A DNA stretch of 44,570 nt from Actinomycetes bacterium (GCA_021803085.1 JAJZMD010000157.1:1-44570), one strand, 5' to 3'; numbered from the stretch's first letter, positions 31,341-43,320 are shown. The notes: a model not told the origin generated them from the letters alone. Translations and numbers: made by a program.

Positions 31341-32864
31341 ATGGCCGAGCTGACCATCAATGCCGAGGAGATCACCGAGGCGCTGCGGCGCCACGTCGCC
31401 GAGTACGTCCCGCTCGCAGAGGCGGAGCAGATCGGCCGCATCGTGGAGGTGGGCGACGGGATCGCGCGGGTCTCGGGCCTCCCGCGCGCCGCGGTGAACG
31501 AGCTGCTCGAGTTCGAGGACGGGACGCTCGGCCTCGCCCTGAACCTCGACGAGGACACGATCGGCGCGGTCGTCCTCGGCGAGGTCGACAGCCTCGAAGA
31601 GGAGCAGGTCGTGAAGGCCACCGGCCGGATCCTGTCGGTCCCGGTGGGCGACGGGCTCCTCGGCCGCGTGGTGAACGCCCTCGGTGAGCCGCTCGACGGC
31701 AAGGGTCCTGTCACGACCGACGCCGAGCGCCGCATGGAGGTCCAGGCGCCCGGGATCGTCGGCCGCCAGCCCGTCGCCCAGCCCCTCCAGACGGGCATCA
31801 AGGCGATCGACTCCATGACCCCCATCGGGCGCGGCCAGCGCGAGCTCGTCATCGGCGACCGCAAGACCGGCAAGACCACGATCGCGATCGACACGATCCT
31901 GAACCAGCGCGACGCCGGCGTGAAGTGCATCTACGTCGCGGTGGGCCAGAAGAACTCCTCGGTCGCCCAGACCGTGAGCACGCTCGAGAGCTTCGGCGCG
32001 CTCGCCTACACGGTGGTCGTGGTCGCCTCCGCGGGCGACCCCGCGCCGTTCAAGTACCTCGCGCCGTACGCGGGGTGCGCGATGGGCCAGCACTGGATGG
32101 AGCACGGCGAGGACGCGCTGATCGTCTACGACGACCTGTCCAAGCAGGCCGAGGCGTACCGCCAGATCTCGCTCCTGCTCCGGCGCCCCCCGGGCCGCGA
32201 GGCCTACCCCGGGGACGTCTTCTACCTCCACAGCCGCCTGCTCGAGCGCGCCGCGAAGCTCTCCGACGAGCTCGGAGGCGGATCGCTCACCGCGCTGCCG
32301 ATCATCGAGACGAAGGCCGGCGACATCTCGGCGTACATCCCGACCAACGTGATCTCGATCACCGACGGCCAGATCTACCTGCAGTCCGACCTCTTCTACT
32401 CGGGCATCCGGCCGGCGATCGACGTGGGCAACTCGGTGTCGCGGGTCGGCGGCGCGGCACAGGTGCGCGCGATGCGCTCGGTCTCTGGGACCTTGAAGCT
32501 CGACCTCGCGCAGTTCCGCGAGCTCGAGGCGTTCGCGACGTTCGGCTCCGAGCTCGACCGCGTCTCCCAGGCGCAGCTCGACCGCGGCTACCGGCTGACC
32601 GAGCTCCTGAAGCAGCCGCAGAACGAGCCCCTTCCCGTCGCAGAGCAGGTCGTCGTCATCTACGCGGGCACCCACGGGTGGGCGGACTCGGTGCCGGTCG
32701 AGCACGTCCGGCGCTTCGAGACCGAGCTGCGGGAGTACGTCCGCGCCCAGCACCCCGAGCTCCTCGAGGCCGTGAACGCCACCGGGAAGCTTCCCGACGC
32801 CCAGGAGCTCGACGCGGCCCTCCGCGCGTTCCTCGACGGCTTCGACGCCGGGAAGGTCGACTGA
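31341..32864 (+). CDS. atpA: ATP synthase F1 subunit alpha
   Basis: The protein is 507 residues with GGAAAGAG before the ATG. The Walker A loop is GDRKTGKTT (172-180), and the conserved [22 protein letters not shown] and the alpha/beta signature [10 protein letters not shown] are intact. It is the non-catalytic nucleotide-binding subunit. There is no long C-terminal extension of the mycobacterial kind. atpG follows after 3 bp. Confidence 0.98.
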   Translation: MAELTINAEEITEALRRHVAEYVPLAEAEQIGRIVEVGDGIARVSGLPRAAVNELLEFEDGTLGLALNLDEDTIGAVVLGEVDSLEEEQVVKATGRILSVPVGDGLLGRVVNALGEPLDGKGPVTTDAERRMEVQAPGIVGRQPVAQPLQTGIKAIDSMTPIGRGQRELVIGDRKTGKTTIAIDTILNQRDAGVKCIYVAVGQKNSSVAQTVSTLESFGALAYTVVVVASAGDPAPFKYLAPYAGCAMGQHWMEHGEDALIVYDDLSKQAEAYRQISLLLRRPPGREAYPGDVFYLHSRLLERAAKLSDELGGGSLTALPIIETKAGDISAYIPTNVISITDGQIYLQSDLFYSGIRPAIDVGNSVSRVGGAAQVRAMRSVSGTLKLDLAQFRELEAFATFGSELDRVSQAQLDRGYRLTELLKQPQNEPLPVAEQVVVIYAGTHGWADSVPVEHVRRFETELREYVRAQHPELLEAVNATGKLPDAQELDAALRAFLDGFDAGKVD

Positions 32865-32867
32865 GCC

Positions 32868-33998
32868 GTGCCCGGAGGCCAGGAGCGGGCGCTGCGGCGG
32901 CGCGTCCGCAGCATCCAGTCGACGAAGAAGATCACGAGGGCGATGGAGCTCATCGCGGCGTCCCAGATCGTCCGGTCCCTCACCCGGATGACGGCCAACC
33001 GCCCCTACCGCGCGGGCATGGCGCGCATCGTCGTCGAGGCGGCCAAGGGCGATCCGGCCGCCGCCGAGAAGCTCCTCGGCGCGCCGGCGGAGCGCCAGGC
33101 GGTGGTGGTCCTTGCGATCGTGGCGGACCGGGGGCTGGCCGGGCCGTACAACGCCTCGACGTTGCGCGCGACGGAGCGGCTGGTGGCCGACCTCTCGGCG
33201 CAGGGCATCTCGGTGCGGCTCTTCACGGTGGGGAAGAAGGCCCCCTCGTACTTCCGGTTCCGGCGCCAGGCGGTCGAGCGGTCGTTCCAGCAGATGAGCG
33301 AGCGGCCGTCGTGGGGCGACGCGCGCGCCGTCGCCGCAGCGGTGACGGCGCCCTTCCTCGCCGGCGACGTCCAGCAGGTCCTGTGCGTCTCGATGCGCTA
33401 CAAGTCGGCCGGCTCCCAGGCGGTCGAGGTCCACCAGCTCCTGCCGCTGCCCGAGCCCGGGCGCGCCGCCCTCCCGAGCACCCCTGCCACGGCCGGCACC
33501 CCTGCCACCGGCACCGGCGGGGTCGCCTCCGCGCCCCCCACCGGCGCGCCGACCGGCGGGCCGGCCGTCGCGTTGACCGGTGCGCCCACCGGTCCCCACG
33601 CCGGGCCCACCCCGGGCACCGGCACCGCGGCCCACGCCGGCACCGCGGCCCACGCCGGCACCGCGGCCCCGCATGCCGCCGCCGGGGGGCCGGTCTCCGG
33701 GGACGCGGGCGAGCCCGCGTCCGCCGGCTACACCGAGTTCGAGCCGGACGTGGAGACGCTCCTCTCACGGCTCGCCCCCCGCGCCGTCGAGTCGGAGATC
33801 TTCACGGCGATGCTCGAGGGCGCGGCCTCGTTCTTCACCGCGCAGCAGCGCGCGATGGCGGCGGCGAGCGACAACGCGGACGAGCTCATCCGGACCCTCA
33901 CCCGGGTCATGAACCGCGCCCGCCAGGACGCCATCACGACCGAGATCATGGAGATCGTCGGCGGGGCGGAGGCGCTCCGCCACGCGAAGGGAGCCTGA
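32868..33998 (+). CDS. atpG: ATP synthase F1 subunit gamma with a large low-complexity insert
   Basis: The protein is 376 residues from GTG, against about 290-310 in most bacteria. The N-terminal coiled-coil helix (RRRVRSIQSTKKITRAMELIAASQ) and the C-terminal helix (about 310-373) that form the rotor shaft are normal. The excess is a Pro/Gly/Ala/Thr segment at residues about 196-288, between HQLLPLPE and YTEFEPDVETLL, on the globular side of the subunit. It contains short repeats (HAGTA, from an 18-bp DNA repeat). Mycobacterial gamma has a short extra loop in the globular domain implicated in limiting ATP hydrolysis; whether this insert has a similar role is open. Confidence 0.95.
   Translation: MPGGQERALRRRVRSIQSTKKITRAMELIAASQIVRSLTRMTANRPYRAGMARIVVEAAKGDPAAAEKLLGAPAERQAVVVLAIVADRGLAGPYNASTLRATERLVADLSAQGISVRLFTVGKKAPSYFRFRRQAVERSFQQMSERPSWGDARAVAAAVTAPFLAGDVQQVLCVSMRYKSAGSQAVEVHQLLPLPEPGRAALPSTPATAGTPATGTGGVASAPPTGAPTGGPAVALTGAPTGPHAGPTPGTGTAAHAGTAAHAGTAAPHAAAGGPVSGDAGEPASAGYTEFEPDVETLLSRLAPRAVESEIFTAMLEGAASFFTAQQRAMAAASDNADELIRTLTRVMNRARQDAITTEIMEIVGGAEALRHAKGA
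33621..33656 (+). repeat. 18-bp tandem repeat inside atpG
   Basis: Two perfect copies of ggcaccgcggcccacgcc, followed by a partial third copy, lie inside the low-complexity insert of gamma. They are in frame. Confidence 0.9.
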
Positions 33999-35458
<1,460 letters not shown>

Positions 35459-35459
<1 letters not shown>

Positions 35460-35992
35460 TGCCCGACGGCGCCTTCGACGTCTCGGTGCTCACGCCCGAG
35501 TCCGAGCTGCTCTCCACCTCGGCGCGCGCGATCGTGCTGCGGAGCTCCGACGGCGACCTCACCGTGCTCGACGGCCACACGCCGATCATCACCGACGTCG
35601 TGCCCGGGGACGTGCGGGTGGACCGCACGGAGGGGGACCCCGTGCACATGGCGGTGCACGGCGGCTACCTCCAGGTGGAGACGGGCCAGGGGATCGACGG
35701 CGCCGAGGCCCGCTCCACGCGGGTGACGCTGCTGGCGGCCACGGCCGAGCTCGCCGAACGGATCGACGTCGCGCGCGCCGAGCAGGCTCGTGCAGCGGCG
35801 CAGGCCCGCATCGAAGAGCTCCGTGCGGCTGCGGGCCGCGCCGGCGCGGCGGGGATCGGCGCGGCGGCCGGCGCCGGCGGCGAGCAGGGGGAAGGCGAGG
35901 GCGCGCCGCCCGAGGACCTGGAGCTCGCCGAGGCCGAGGCGGCGCTCGCCCGGGCGGAGGTCCGCCTCCAGGTGGCGGGCGCGAGGGGCTGA
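35459..35992 (+). CDS. atpC: ATP synthase F1 subunit epsilon
   Basis: The protein is 177 residues, against about 120-140 usually. Residues 1-90 are the normal beta-sandwich (FDVSVLTPESELLSTSARAIVLRSSDGDLTVLDGHTPII). The C-terminal helical part is extended and very Ala/Glu/Gly-rich, with a Gly-Ala spacer around 125-145 between two helices. Epsilon links gamma to the c-ring and its helices can block rotation. It ends the operon; the toxin gene beyond is on the opposite strand. Confidence 0.94.
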
Positions 35993-36069
35993 GGCGGTCG
36001 GGGTCGAGGCGGCCGGGGTCGTCCGTGCGTGCGGTCGCGGCTCCGCGCCGCGTCCGCCCGGCGTGCTGA

Positions 36070-36483
36070 TCAGCTCGGGAGGAGCTCGAACGCCCGTACC
36101 TCCGCCGTGCGGACGGCCGAGAGGTGCCGGCGGTGCAGCGTGAGGAGTCGGTTCGTGCCGTACCGCCTGGCGAGCACCACGAGCGAGGCGTCCGTCGCCC
36201 CGATCTGGAGGTCGCGGTAGCGGTCGACGACGTCCCGCGCTTCCGCGAGGTCGCTCGGACCGAGAGCCGGCAGCTCCCACGCGCCGCTCGCCAGCTCCGA
36301 CAGGACCAAGAGCTCCTCTGCGACACCCCTGCGCGTCGCGATGAGGTAGTCGAGCTCCGCCACGACGTACGGCGAGACGACCAACGGTCCGTCGTCGGCG
36401 GTGACCGCTGCGTCGACGCTCCGGTGGTACGCGTCGCTCGAGTCGAAGAACGCCACCAACCCGCTGGTGTCGATGACGAGCAC
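36070..36483 (-). CDS. PIN-domain toxin (VapC-like ribonuclease)
   Basis: The protein is 137 residues from GTG at 36483. The frame upstream overlaps the antitoxin and is not used. The acidic PIN residues are visible: D5 in LVIDTSG, E43 in VVAELDYL and D98 in GATDASLVVLA, with D91 nearby. VapC toxins cleave tRNA or rRNA in a Mg2+-dependent way. It lies 19 bp downstream of a ribbon-helix-helix antitoxin gene, the usual VapBC order. Confidence 0.87.
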   Translation of the reverse strand: MLVIDTSGLVAFFDSSDAYHRSVDAAVTADDGPLVVSPYVVAELDYLIATRRGVAEELLVLSELASGAWELPALGPSDLAEARDVVDRYRDLQIGATDASLVVLARRYGTNRLLTLHRRHLSAVRTAEVRAFELLPS

Positions 36484-36502
36484 GTTCAGCGCCGCGAACC
36501 GA

Positions 36503-36721
36503 TCATCGCTGCCCGAAACCGTCCAGCGCGGCGTCCACGTGCTTCGACAGCGACGGGTCGCCACTGGAGTAGAGCCCACCCCGCGGACGAGGGCGTCGAC
36601 GCCGGACGCGCTCGGCGATTGCCTCTCGGACGAGCTCCGCTTCCGAGGTGCCACCTTCCGCGGCCACCCGGCGAAGCGACTCCTTGAGCTCCCGCGGAAG
36701 GTAAATGGTCGTCTTCTCCAT
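36503..36721 (-). CDS. Ribbon-helix-helix antitoxin (VapB/CopG-like)
   Basis: The protein is 72 residues. MEKTTIYLPRELKESLRRVA is a typical ribbon-helix-helix start, with the DNA-contacting strand at residues 3-8. GGTSEAELVREAIAE follows as the second helix. The C-terminal 30 residues (RRRRPRPRGGLYSSGDPSLS) would wrap the toxin. A palindrome overlapping its start codon is the likely operator for self-repression with the toxin as co-repressor. Confidence 0.87.
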   Translation of the reverse strand: MEKTTIYLPRELKESLRRVAAEGGTSEAELVREAIAERVRRRRPRPRGGLYSSGDPSLSKHVDAALDGFGQR

Positions 36722-36746
36722 GCCATATATGGCACCACAGATGGCA
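36721..36746. promoter_or_regulatory. Palindromic operator of the toxin-antitoxin pair
   Basis: TGCCATATATGGCA (36721-36734) is a perfect 14-bp palindrome touching the antitoxin start codon, and a further ATGGCA half-site lies at 36741-36746. Ribbon-helix-helix antitoxins bind such repeated short sites. Binding is an inference from position and symmetry. Confidence 0.6.
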
Positions 36747-36831
36747 TACCTGAGCCGCAAGTGTGCGATGAACCGTGCCCGAGGGCGCGCGGGTCCGCCT
36801 CGAGCTCCGGCTCGACAGGCCGAGAAGCGCC

Positions 36832-37986
36832 TCAGGCGCCCCGGTCGCGCTGGAAGTGGCGGCTGAGCGTCTCGGCCTGGCGCTGGTAGGAGGAGCCGAT
36901 CGTCGGACCGTAGAGGACGTCGGGCGGCTCGAGCATCCGCTCGAAGGTGAGCTTGCAGACCGTCTGGCCGTGCTCGATCATGAACGGCACGTCGTGCGCG
37001 CGGACCTCGAGGGCCGCGCGTGACCCCCTGAACCCGCCGGCCGGGTCGAACCCGAAGCCAGGGTCGAAGAACCCCGCGTAGTGGGTGCGCAGCTCGCCGC
37101 TCGTCGGGTCGTAGGCGGTCATCTCCGCGGCGAGGTCCGGCGGTACCGAGACGGCGTCGTCGGACATGAGCAGGTAGAACTTGTTCGGGGAGAGGACGAG
37201 CCGGTTCCCTCGCTCGCGCACCACCGGGTCCCAGAACGGCTCGGGATCGATCTCCCCCGAGCGCACGAGGTCGAGCAGCGGCGCGTGCTCGCGCGCGGAG
37301 TACCCGACGCGCCCGTGCCCATCCCCGCGCAGGTCGAGCCCCAGGAACAGGCCGTCGGAGAGGACGAGCTCGTCGGTGGGGACCGGACGATCCGCGCGGT
37401 ACAGGAGCGGCTGGCGCTCGTGGGCCTCCCGGATCTCTGTGTCGGTGAGCGTGGGCTTTCCGATCGCGAGGCGCAGCTGGTTGAGCGTGAGGTCCTCGCG
37501 TACGCGGATCGCGAAGGAGAGGGGCACCACTTCGAGGTAGAGCGCGCCGTCGTAGCCGTTGGCGATCTCGTCGAACCGCGCGCTGCGGTCGGTGACGACG
37601 CGGGTGAACACGTCGACGCGGCCGGTCGAGCTCTTCGGGTTCGCCTTGCCCCGGAGCCCCTCGGGAAGGTGGAGCCGCTCCTTCAGCTCGACGAGGTAGG
37701 GGTGGCCGACCTCGAGCATCGCGCCGCGGCGGAGGTCGATCTCGTCGAGCGTGTACTCCTCGAGTTTCGCCTCGACCGGGTCGCGCCCGGGGAGGAAGCT
37801 GCAGCGGATGCGGTACGCGGTCTCGCCCAGCCGGAGGTCCAAGCTCGCCGGCTGGACGTTCTCGGGCGGGACCTTGAAGCGTCCCGCGTCGACGTAGCCG
37901 GCGGTGATCGCGCGCTCGATCAGCTGTCCGGGGAGCACGCCGCGGCCGTTGCGGGGGAACCCGGACGCGCCGTGGAGCCCAGCCAT
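36832..37986 (-). CDS. 2'-Deoxycytidine 5'-triphosphate deaminase, two-domain form
   Basis: The protein is 384 residues, about twice a standard Dcd. The first half has VQPASLDLRLG (44-54) and GKANPKSSTGRVDVFTRV (113-130), the trimer-core motif with its Ser/Arg. The second half has a related dUTPase-like pattern (HYAGFFDPGFGFDPAG, then LEVRAHDVPFMIEHGQTVCKLTFERM). The long form is a separate dCTP-deaminase family best known from Proteobacteria. It makes dUTP from dCTP in dTMP synthesis. TAACAT lies 6 nt before the ATG, again a leaderless layout. It is transcribed toward the toxin-antitoxin pair. Confidence 0.85.
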   Translation of the reverse strand: MAGLHGASGFPRNGRGVLPGQLIERAITAGYVDAGRFKVPPENVQPASLDLRLGETAYRIRCSFLPGRDPVEAKLEEYTLDEIDLRRGAMLEVGHPYLVELKERLHLPEGLRGKANPKSSTGRVDVFTRVVTDRSARFDEIANGYDGALYLEVVPLSFAIRVREDLTLNQLRLAIGKPTLTDTEIREAHERQPLLYRADRPVPTDELVLSDGLFLGLDLRGDGHGRVGYSAREHAPLLDLVRSGEIDPEPFWDPVVRERGNRLVLSPNKFYLLMSDDAVSVPPDLAAEMTAYDPTSGELRTHYAGFFDPGFGFDPAGGFRGSRAALEVRAHDVPFMIEHGQTVCKLTFERMLEPPDVLYGPTIGSSYQRQAETLSRHFQRDRGA

Positions 37987-37992
37987 CCACCG

Positions 37993-37998
37993 ATGTTA
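37993..37998 (-). promoter_or_regulatory. -10 box (TAACAT) of the dCTP deaminase gene
   Basis: On the minus strand TAACAT is followed by 6 nt and the ATG at 37986. It fits TANNNT with leaderless spacing; no Shine-Dalgarno sequence is present. Confidence 0.5.
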
Positions 37999-38086
37999 GG
38001 TCGCATCCCGGGCGCGGGCCCGGCCGCGGCGCGGTCATCGGGCGGGCCGCATTGCACGCGCGCCCGCCGCGGGGTAGGCCATGTGC

Positions 38087-38578
38087 ATGGAAGGCACACA
38101 GCTCACCGTCCGGAGCACTACGTTCGAGCATGGCGGGCCGATCCCGCCCTCGGCCGCCCACGAGCTCGCGGGCGGAGACAACAAGAGCCCGCAGCTCTCG
38201 TGGAGCGCCGTTCCCGCGGGCACCAAGAGCCTCGCGCTCACCTGCTTCGATCCGGACGCCCCGACGACCGTGGGCTTCTCGCACTGGGTACGCGTCAACA
38301 TGCCGCCGACCCTCGCAGAGCTCCCGGAAGGCGCAGGCACGGACCGGGGCCAGTGGCAGGACGGGATCACCGACTGGGGCGGGCACGGCTACGGCGGGAT
38401 GGCGCCGCCCCCCGGCGACCCCCCGCACCACTACGTCTTCACGGTGTACGCGCTGGACGCCGAGGCGAGGGAGCTGGGCCTCGACGATCACGCGACCTAC
38501 GCGAAGCTCCGGTTCCTCGTGAGGGGCCACGTCCTCGCGTCCGGCGAGATCACCGGCACCTTCGCCGTCGAGGACTGA
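38087..38578 (+). CDS. YbhB/YbcL family PEBP-like protein
   Basis: This 163-residue protein has the phosphatidylethanolamine-binding-protein fold: NKSPQLSWSAVP, the DPDAP anion-site loop, the HWVRVNMP strand and PHHYVFTVYALD. Bacterial members are cytoplasmic or secreted small proteins of unclear role, sometimes called Raf kinase inhibitor-like. No signal peptide is seen. I chose ATG at 38087 over 38081 because TAGGCC lies 6 nt upstream of it, although that box lacks the final T. Confidence 0.88.
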   Translation: MEGTQLTVRSTTFEHGGPIPPSAAHELAGGDNKSPQLSWSAVPAGTKSLALTCFDPDAPTTVGFSHWVRVNMPPTLAELPEGAGTDRGQWQDGITDWGGHGYGGMAPPPGDPPHHYVFTVYALDAEARELGLDDHATYAKLRFLVRGHVLASGEITGTFAVED

Positions 38579-38627
38579 TCGGGCGCCGCGCCGCTGGCGG
38601 GCCTCCGGGGGCCGCGTGCCCGCGCGG

Positions 38628-38633
38628 TAGCTT
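38628..38633 (+). promoter_or_regulatory. -10 box (TAGCTT) for the ABC exporter operon
   Basis: TAGCTT fits TANNNT and lies exactly 7 nt before the GTG at 38641, the layout of a leaderless transcript. It also supports that GTG as the start of the ATPase. Confidence 0.5.
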
Positions 38634-38640
38634 CTCGTGG

Positions 38641-39738
<1,098 letters not shown>

Positions 39739-39739
39739 G

Positions 39740-40543
39740 GTGCTCGCGGTGACGCGGGCGGCGAGGGACGGGGCGCGTCCGCTGTGGCTGCGCTCCCTCG
39801 GCTACTGGGCCTTCCGGTACAAGCGCACGTGGCGCAGCTCGATGACGGAGACCTTCGTCGAGCCGGTCCTCTACCTGGCGGCGATGGGGATCGGCCTGGG
39901 CACGCTCGTGGACCACCACGTCCACCAGGTGCAGGGGGTCAGCTACCTCGCGTTCGTCGGCCCTGGGCTCCTCGCGTCGGCGGCGATGCAGGTGGGTGTG
40001 AGCGAGTCCACGTACCCGGTGATGGGCGCCCTCAAGTGGCTGAAGACGTACGAGGCGATGCTCGCGACCCCGCTGCGCGTCGTCGACGTCCTGCGGGGCC
40101 ACCTGGCATGGATCGTGCTGCGCCTCGCGACGGTGTCGTGCGCCTTCCTCGGCACGCTGGCGGCGTTCGGTCTCACCCGCTCCTGGGAGGCGGCCGTCGC
40201 CCTCCCCGCCGGCGTGCTCACCGGGGTCGCGTTCGCCGCGCCGATCGCCGCGTTCTCGGCCACCCAGGAGAAGGACGCTGCCTTCTCGGTGATCTACCGC
40301 TTCGGGGTGGTGCCCCTGTTCCTCTTCTCCGGCGTCTTCTTCCCGATCACGCGGCTGCCGGGTTGGCTGCAGCCTCTCGCCCAGGTGACCCCCCTCTACC
40401 ACGGGGTCGCGCTGTGCCGGTCGCTCGTGCTCGGCGACGCGTCCCTGGCCGACTCGATCGGGCACGCCGCGTACCTGGTCGCGCTGGCCGCCGCCGGCTA
40501 CGCCGCCGCGTCGGCCACCTACCGAAGGCGTCTGGTCGTGTGA
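39740..40543 (+). CDS. ABC-2 type permease, first of two
   Basis: The protein is 267 residues from a GTG 1 bp after the ATPase stop. Six hydrophobic segments are present with the ABC-2 signature region FLFSGVFFPITRLPGWLQPLAQVTPLYHGVALCR near the C-terminus. YWAFRYKRTWRSSMTETFVEPVLYL is the usual N-terminal amphipathic element. Its stop overlaps the GTG of the second permease (GTGA), so the two are coupled and likely form a heterodimer. Confidence 0.9.
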   Translation: MLAVTRAARDGARPLWLRSLGYWAFRYKRTWRSSMTETFVEPVLYLAAMGIGLGTLVDHHVHQVQGVSYLAFVGPGLLASAAMQVGVSESTYPVMGALKWLKTYEAMLATPLRVVDVLRGHLAWIVLRLATVSCAFLGTLAAFGLTRSWEAAVALPAGVLTGVAFAAPIAAFSATQEKDAAFSVIYRFGVVPLFLFSGVFFPITRLPGWLQPLAQVTPLYHGVALCRSLVLGDASLADSIGHAAYLVALAAAGYAAASATYRRRLVV

Positions 40544-41385
40544 GCGCGACCCTGACGGGCCCCCCGGCGACCCCGCCGCCGTCGCGCGGCGCGCTCCTGC
40601 GCGTCACGCCGGCCGCCCTCTTCGGGACGAGGCGTGCGGTGCGCATGGTCGAGCGGAACGTCTACGTCTACCGGCGCGGCTGGATCTTCCTCGTGTCGGG
40701 GTTCTTCGAGCCGTTCTTCTACCTGCTGTCCATCGGGATCGGGATGAGCGTCCTCGTCGGCCCGCTCCACGTCGCGGGCCGGCTCGTCGCCTACCCGGTC
40801 TTCGTCGCGCCGGGGCTCCTCGCCTCCTCCGCCATGAACGGCGCGATCTTCGACTCCGTGTTCAACCTGTTCCATAAGCTCAGGTACGCGCACACCTACG
40901 AGTCGGTCCTTGCGACCCCGCTCTCCGTGCCCGACGTCGCCACCGGAGAGCTGGTGTGGTGCCTCATGCGCGCCGGGCTGTACGCGGCCTCGTTCCTGTG
41001 CGTGATGGCTGCGCTCGGCGACGTCGCCTCCGGCTGGGCACTGCTCTGCTACCCAGAGGCGCTCGTCGTCGCCTTCGCCTTCGCAGCCTGCGGGATGGCG
41101 GCGACGACGTACATGCGGAGCTTCCAGGACTTCGACGTCGTGCTGCTCGTCGTCCTGCCGATGTTCCTCTTCTCGGCGACCTTCTACCCGCTGTCGGTCT
41201 ATCCCGGCTGGCTCCAGGCGGTCGTGCGCGCCACCCCCCTCTACCAGGGCGTGGCCCTCCTGCGCGCCACCGACCTCGGCGACTTCGGCTGGTCGACGGC
41301 GGGCCACACCGCGTACCTGGCGGCGCTCGGCGTGTCGGGCCTCGTGGTCACCGGGAGGCGGCTGAGCAGCATCCTCGTGCCCTGA
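40540..41385 (+). CDS. ABC-2 type permease, second of two
   Basis: The protein is 281 residues from the GTG that overlaps the previous stop. It is a paralogue of the first permease with the same plan: [24 protein letters not shown] at the N-terminus, six hydrophobic segments and [34 protein letters not shown] near the end. The pair with the ATPase forms an exporter, possibly of NodJ-like type for a lipid-linked glycan or a drug. The substrate is not inferable. Confidence 0.9.
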   Translation: MSATLTGPPATPPPSRGALLRVTPAALFGTRRAVRMVERNVYVYRRGWIFLVSGFFEPFFYLLSIGIGMSVLVGPLHVAGRLVAYPVFVAPGLLASSAMNGAIFDSVFNLFHKLRYAHTYESVLATPLSVPDVATGELVWCLMRAGLYAASFLCVMAALGDVASGWALLCYPEALVVAFAFAACGMAATTYMRSFQDFDVVLLVVLPMFLFSATFYPLSVYPGWLQAVVRATPLYQGVALLRATDLGDFGWSTAGHTAYLAALGVSGLVVTGRRLSSILVP

Positions 41386-41458
41386 GGCGCGGTGTCCTCT
41401 TCTGCGGCGGGTTCTGCGTACCCTCAGGCGCGGCGTCGGGGCCCTGAGTCGCGGCGTC
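41380..41458 (+). repeat. Three imperfect 17-bp direct repeats before the MFS gene
   Basis: ccctgaggcgcggtgtc (41380-41396), ccctcaggcgcggcgtc (41421-41437) and ccctgagtcgcggcgtc (41442-41458) differ by two or three bases. The starts are 41 and 21 bp apart, close to four and two helical turns. The first covers the stop of the permease gene. They lie just upstream of the MFS promoter and could be regulator sites. Confidence 0.6.
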
Positions 41459-41494
41459 CGGGCTCGGAGGACCGGCTGGTACCGTCGGTGCATC

Positions 41495-43315
41495 ATGGTC
41501 TCGCAGATCGACGAGGCGCGTCCGAAGGCCGTCGCCCACGATCGCTACAAGTGGATCGCGCTGTCGAACACCACGCTCGGCATGCTGATGGCCACCATCA
41601 ACTCGTCGATCATCCTCATCGCGCTGCCCGACATCTTCCGGGGGATCAAGCTCACACCGCTCACCCCGGGCAACACGAGCTACCTCCTTTGGATGCTCAT
41701 GGGCTTCATGGTCTGTACCGCCGTCCTGCTGGTGAGCTTCGGGCGGATCGGCGACATGTACGGGCGGGTCAAGATGTACACGCTCGGCTTCGCGGTCTTC
41801 TCGGCGTTCTCCGTCCTGCTGTCGGTGAGCTGGCTCCACGGCTCGTCGGGAGCGCTGTGGCTGATCTTCATGCGCGTCGGCCAGGGCGTGGGGGGCGCGA
41901 TGGTGTTCGCCAACGCGGCGCCGATCCTCACCGACGCCTTCCCTCCCGAGCAGCGCGGCCTCGCCCTCGGGATCAACAGCGTGGCGGCGATCGCCGGCTC
42001 GTTCATCGGCCTGGTGCTCGGCGGGCTGCTCGCGCCGGTCGAATGGCACCTCGTCTTCTTGGTCTCGGTCCCGGTCGGCGTGCTCGGCACGATCTGGGCT
42101 CGGCTGAAGCTCCGCGAGGTCGGGACCCGTCACGCGGCGAAGATCGACTGGTGGGGAAACCTCACGTTCGCGGCGGGGCTGGTGCTCGTGCTCGTCGGCA
42201 TCACCTACGGGATCATCCCCTACGGCCACAGCACGATGGGCTGGGCGAACCCGAGAGTGGACGCGGCGCTCGCCGGCGGCGTGGCGCTGCTCGCCGCGTT
42301 CGTGCTCATCGAGCGCAGGGTCGCGAGCCCCATGTTCAACCTCTCGCTGTTCCGCATCCGGGCCTTCGCGTACGGGAACCTGGCGACCCTGCTCGCCGCG
42401 ATCGGCCGCGGCGGCCTCATGTTCATCCTCATCATCTGGCTGCAAGGGGTGTGGCTGCCCCAGCACGGCTTCAGCTTCGCCAACACGCCGCTGTGGGCAG
42501 GGATCTACATGCTCCCCCTGACGGCGGGGTTCCTCATCGCAGGGCCCGCGGCAGGCTTCCTCTCGGACCGCTTCGGCGCGCGTCCGTTCGCGTCGGGCGG
42601 GATGGTGGTGTGCGCGCTGAGCTTCGGCCTGCTCGAGCTGCTGCCCGTCGACTTCTCGTACCTGGCGTTCGGCCTGCTGCTCCTCCTCATGGGGCTGGGC
42701 ATGGGCGTCTTCTCCTCGCCGAACCTCGCCGGCGTCATGAACAGCCTCCCGCCGGACCGCCGGGGGGTGGGTGCGGGGATGCTCACGACCTTCCAGAACT
42801 CCTCGATGGTGCTCTCCATCGGGGTGTTCTTCACGCTCATCATCCTCGGCCTTGCGAGCACGCTGCCCCACAGCCTCCAGTCGGGGCTCGCCGCCCAAGG
42901 CGTGCCCAGGGTGGACGCGGCCAGAGCGGCTGCCCTGCCCCCGGTCGCGAGCCTGTTCGCGGCGTTCCTGGGGTACAACCCGATCCGCACGCTCCTCGGG
43001 CCCGCGATCGCACGCGTACCGGCGGCGAAGGTCCGCTACCTGACGGGGCGGAGCTTCTTCCCGAAGCTCATCTCCGGCCCGTTCCACCACGGGCTCGCCG
43101 AGGCGTTCACGTTCGCGCTCGTCGCGTGCCTTGTCGCGGCCGGGGCGTCGTGGCTGCGCGGCGGGAAGTACCACCACGGCGACGAGGCCGCGCCCTCCCG
43201 TGCCGCGCGCGCGGGGATGCCGCGCGGCGCCCTCGACGCGAGGGTCGCTGCCGGCGACGGCGCGGTGCGCACCGCAGACGTGGACGCGCACGCGGCGGCA
43301 GCGAGCGACGCCTGA
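41495..43315 (+). CDS. MFS transporter, DHA2 family (EmrB/QacA-like, 14 TM)
   Basis: The protein is 606 residues with about 14 hydrophobic segments. The loop motif after TM2 is [13 protein letters not shown], the MFS motif A. Motif C-like [14 protein letters not shown] lies in TM5, typical of drug/proton antiporters, and a second motif A copy is [11 protein letters not shown] long hydrophilic loop with Ala/Pro precedes the last helix, and an Ala/Asp-rich cytoplasmic tail follows. It probably exports drugs or metabolites using the proton gradient. TACCGT lies 9 nt before the ATG. Direct repeats upstream suggest specific regulation. It is separate from the ABC operon, by 109 bp. Confidence 0.9.
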   Translation: MVSQIDEARPKAVAHDRYKWIALSNTTLGMLMATINSSIILIALPDIFRGIKLTPLTPGNTSYLLWMLMGFMVCTAVLLVSFGRIGDMYGRVKMYTLGFAVFSAFSVLLSVSWLHGSSGALWLIFMRVGQGVGGAMVFANAAPILTDAFPPEQRGLALGINSVAAIAGSFIGLVLGGLLAPVEWHLVFLVSVPVGVLGTIWARLKLREVGTRHAAKIDWWGNLTFAAGLVLVLVGITYGIIPYGHSTMGWANPRVDAALAGGVALLAAFVLIERRVASPMFNLSLFRIRAFAYGNLATLLAAIGRGGLMFILIIWLQGVWLPQHGFSFANTPLWAGIYMLPLTAGFLIAGPAAGFLSDRFGARPFASGGMVVCALSFGLLELLPVDFSYLAFGLLLLLMGLGMGVFSSPNLAGVMNSLPPDRRGVGAGMLTTFQNSSMVLSIGVFFTLIILGLASTLPHSLQSGLAAQGVPRVDAARAAALPPVASLFAAFLGYNPIRTLLGPAIARVPAAKVRYLTGRSFFPKLISGPFHHGLAEAFTFALVACLVAAGASWLRGGKYHHGDEAAPSRAARAGMPRGALDARVAAGDGAVRTADVDAHAAAASDA

Positions 43316-43320
43316 CGCGA

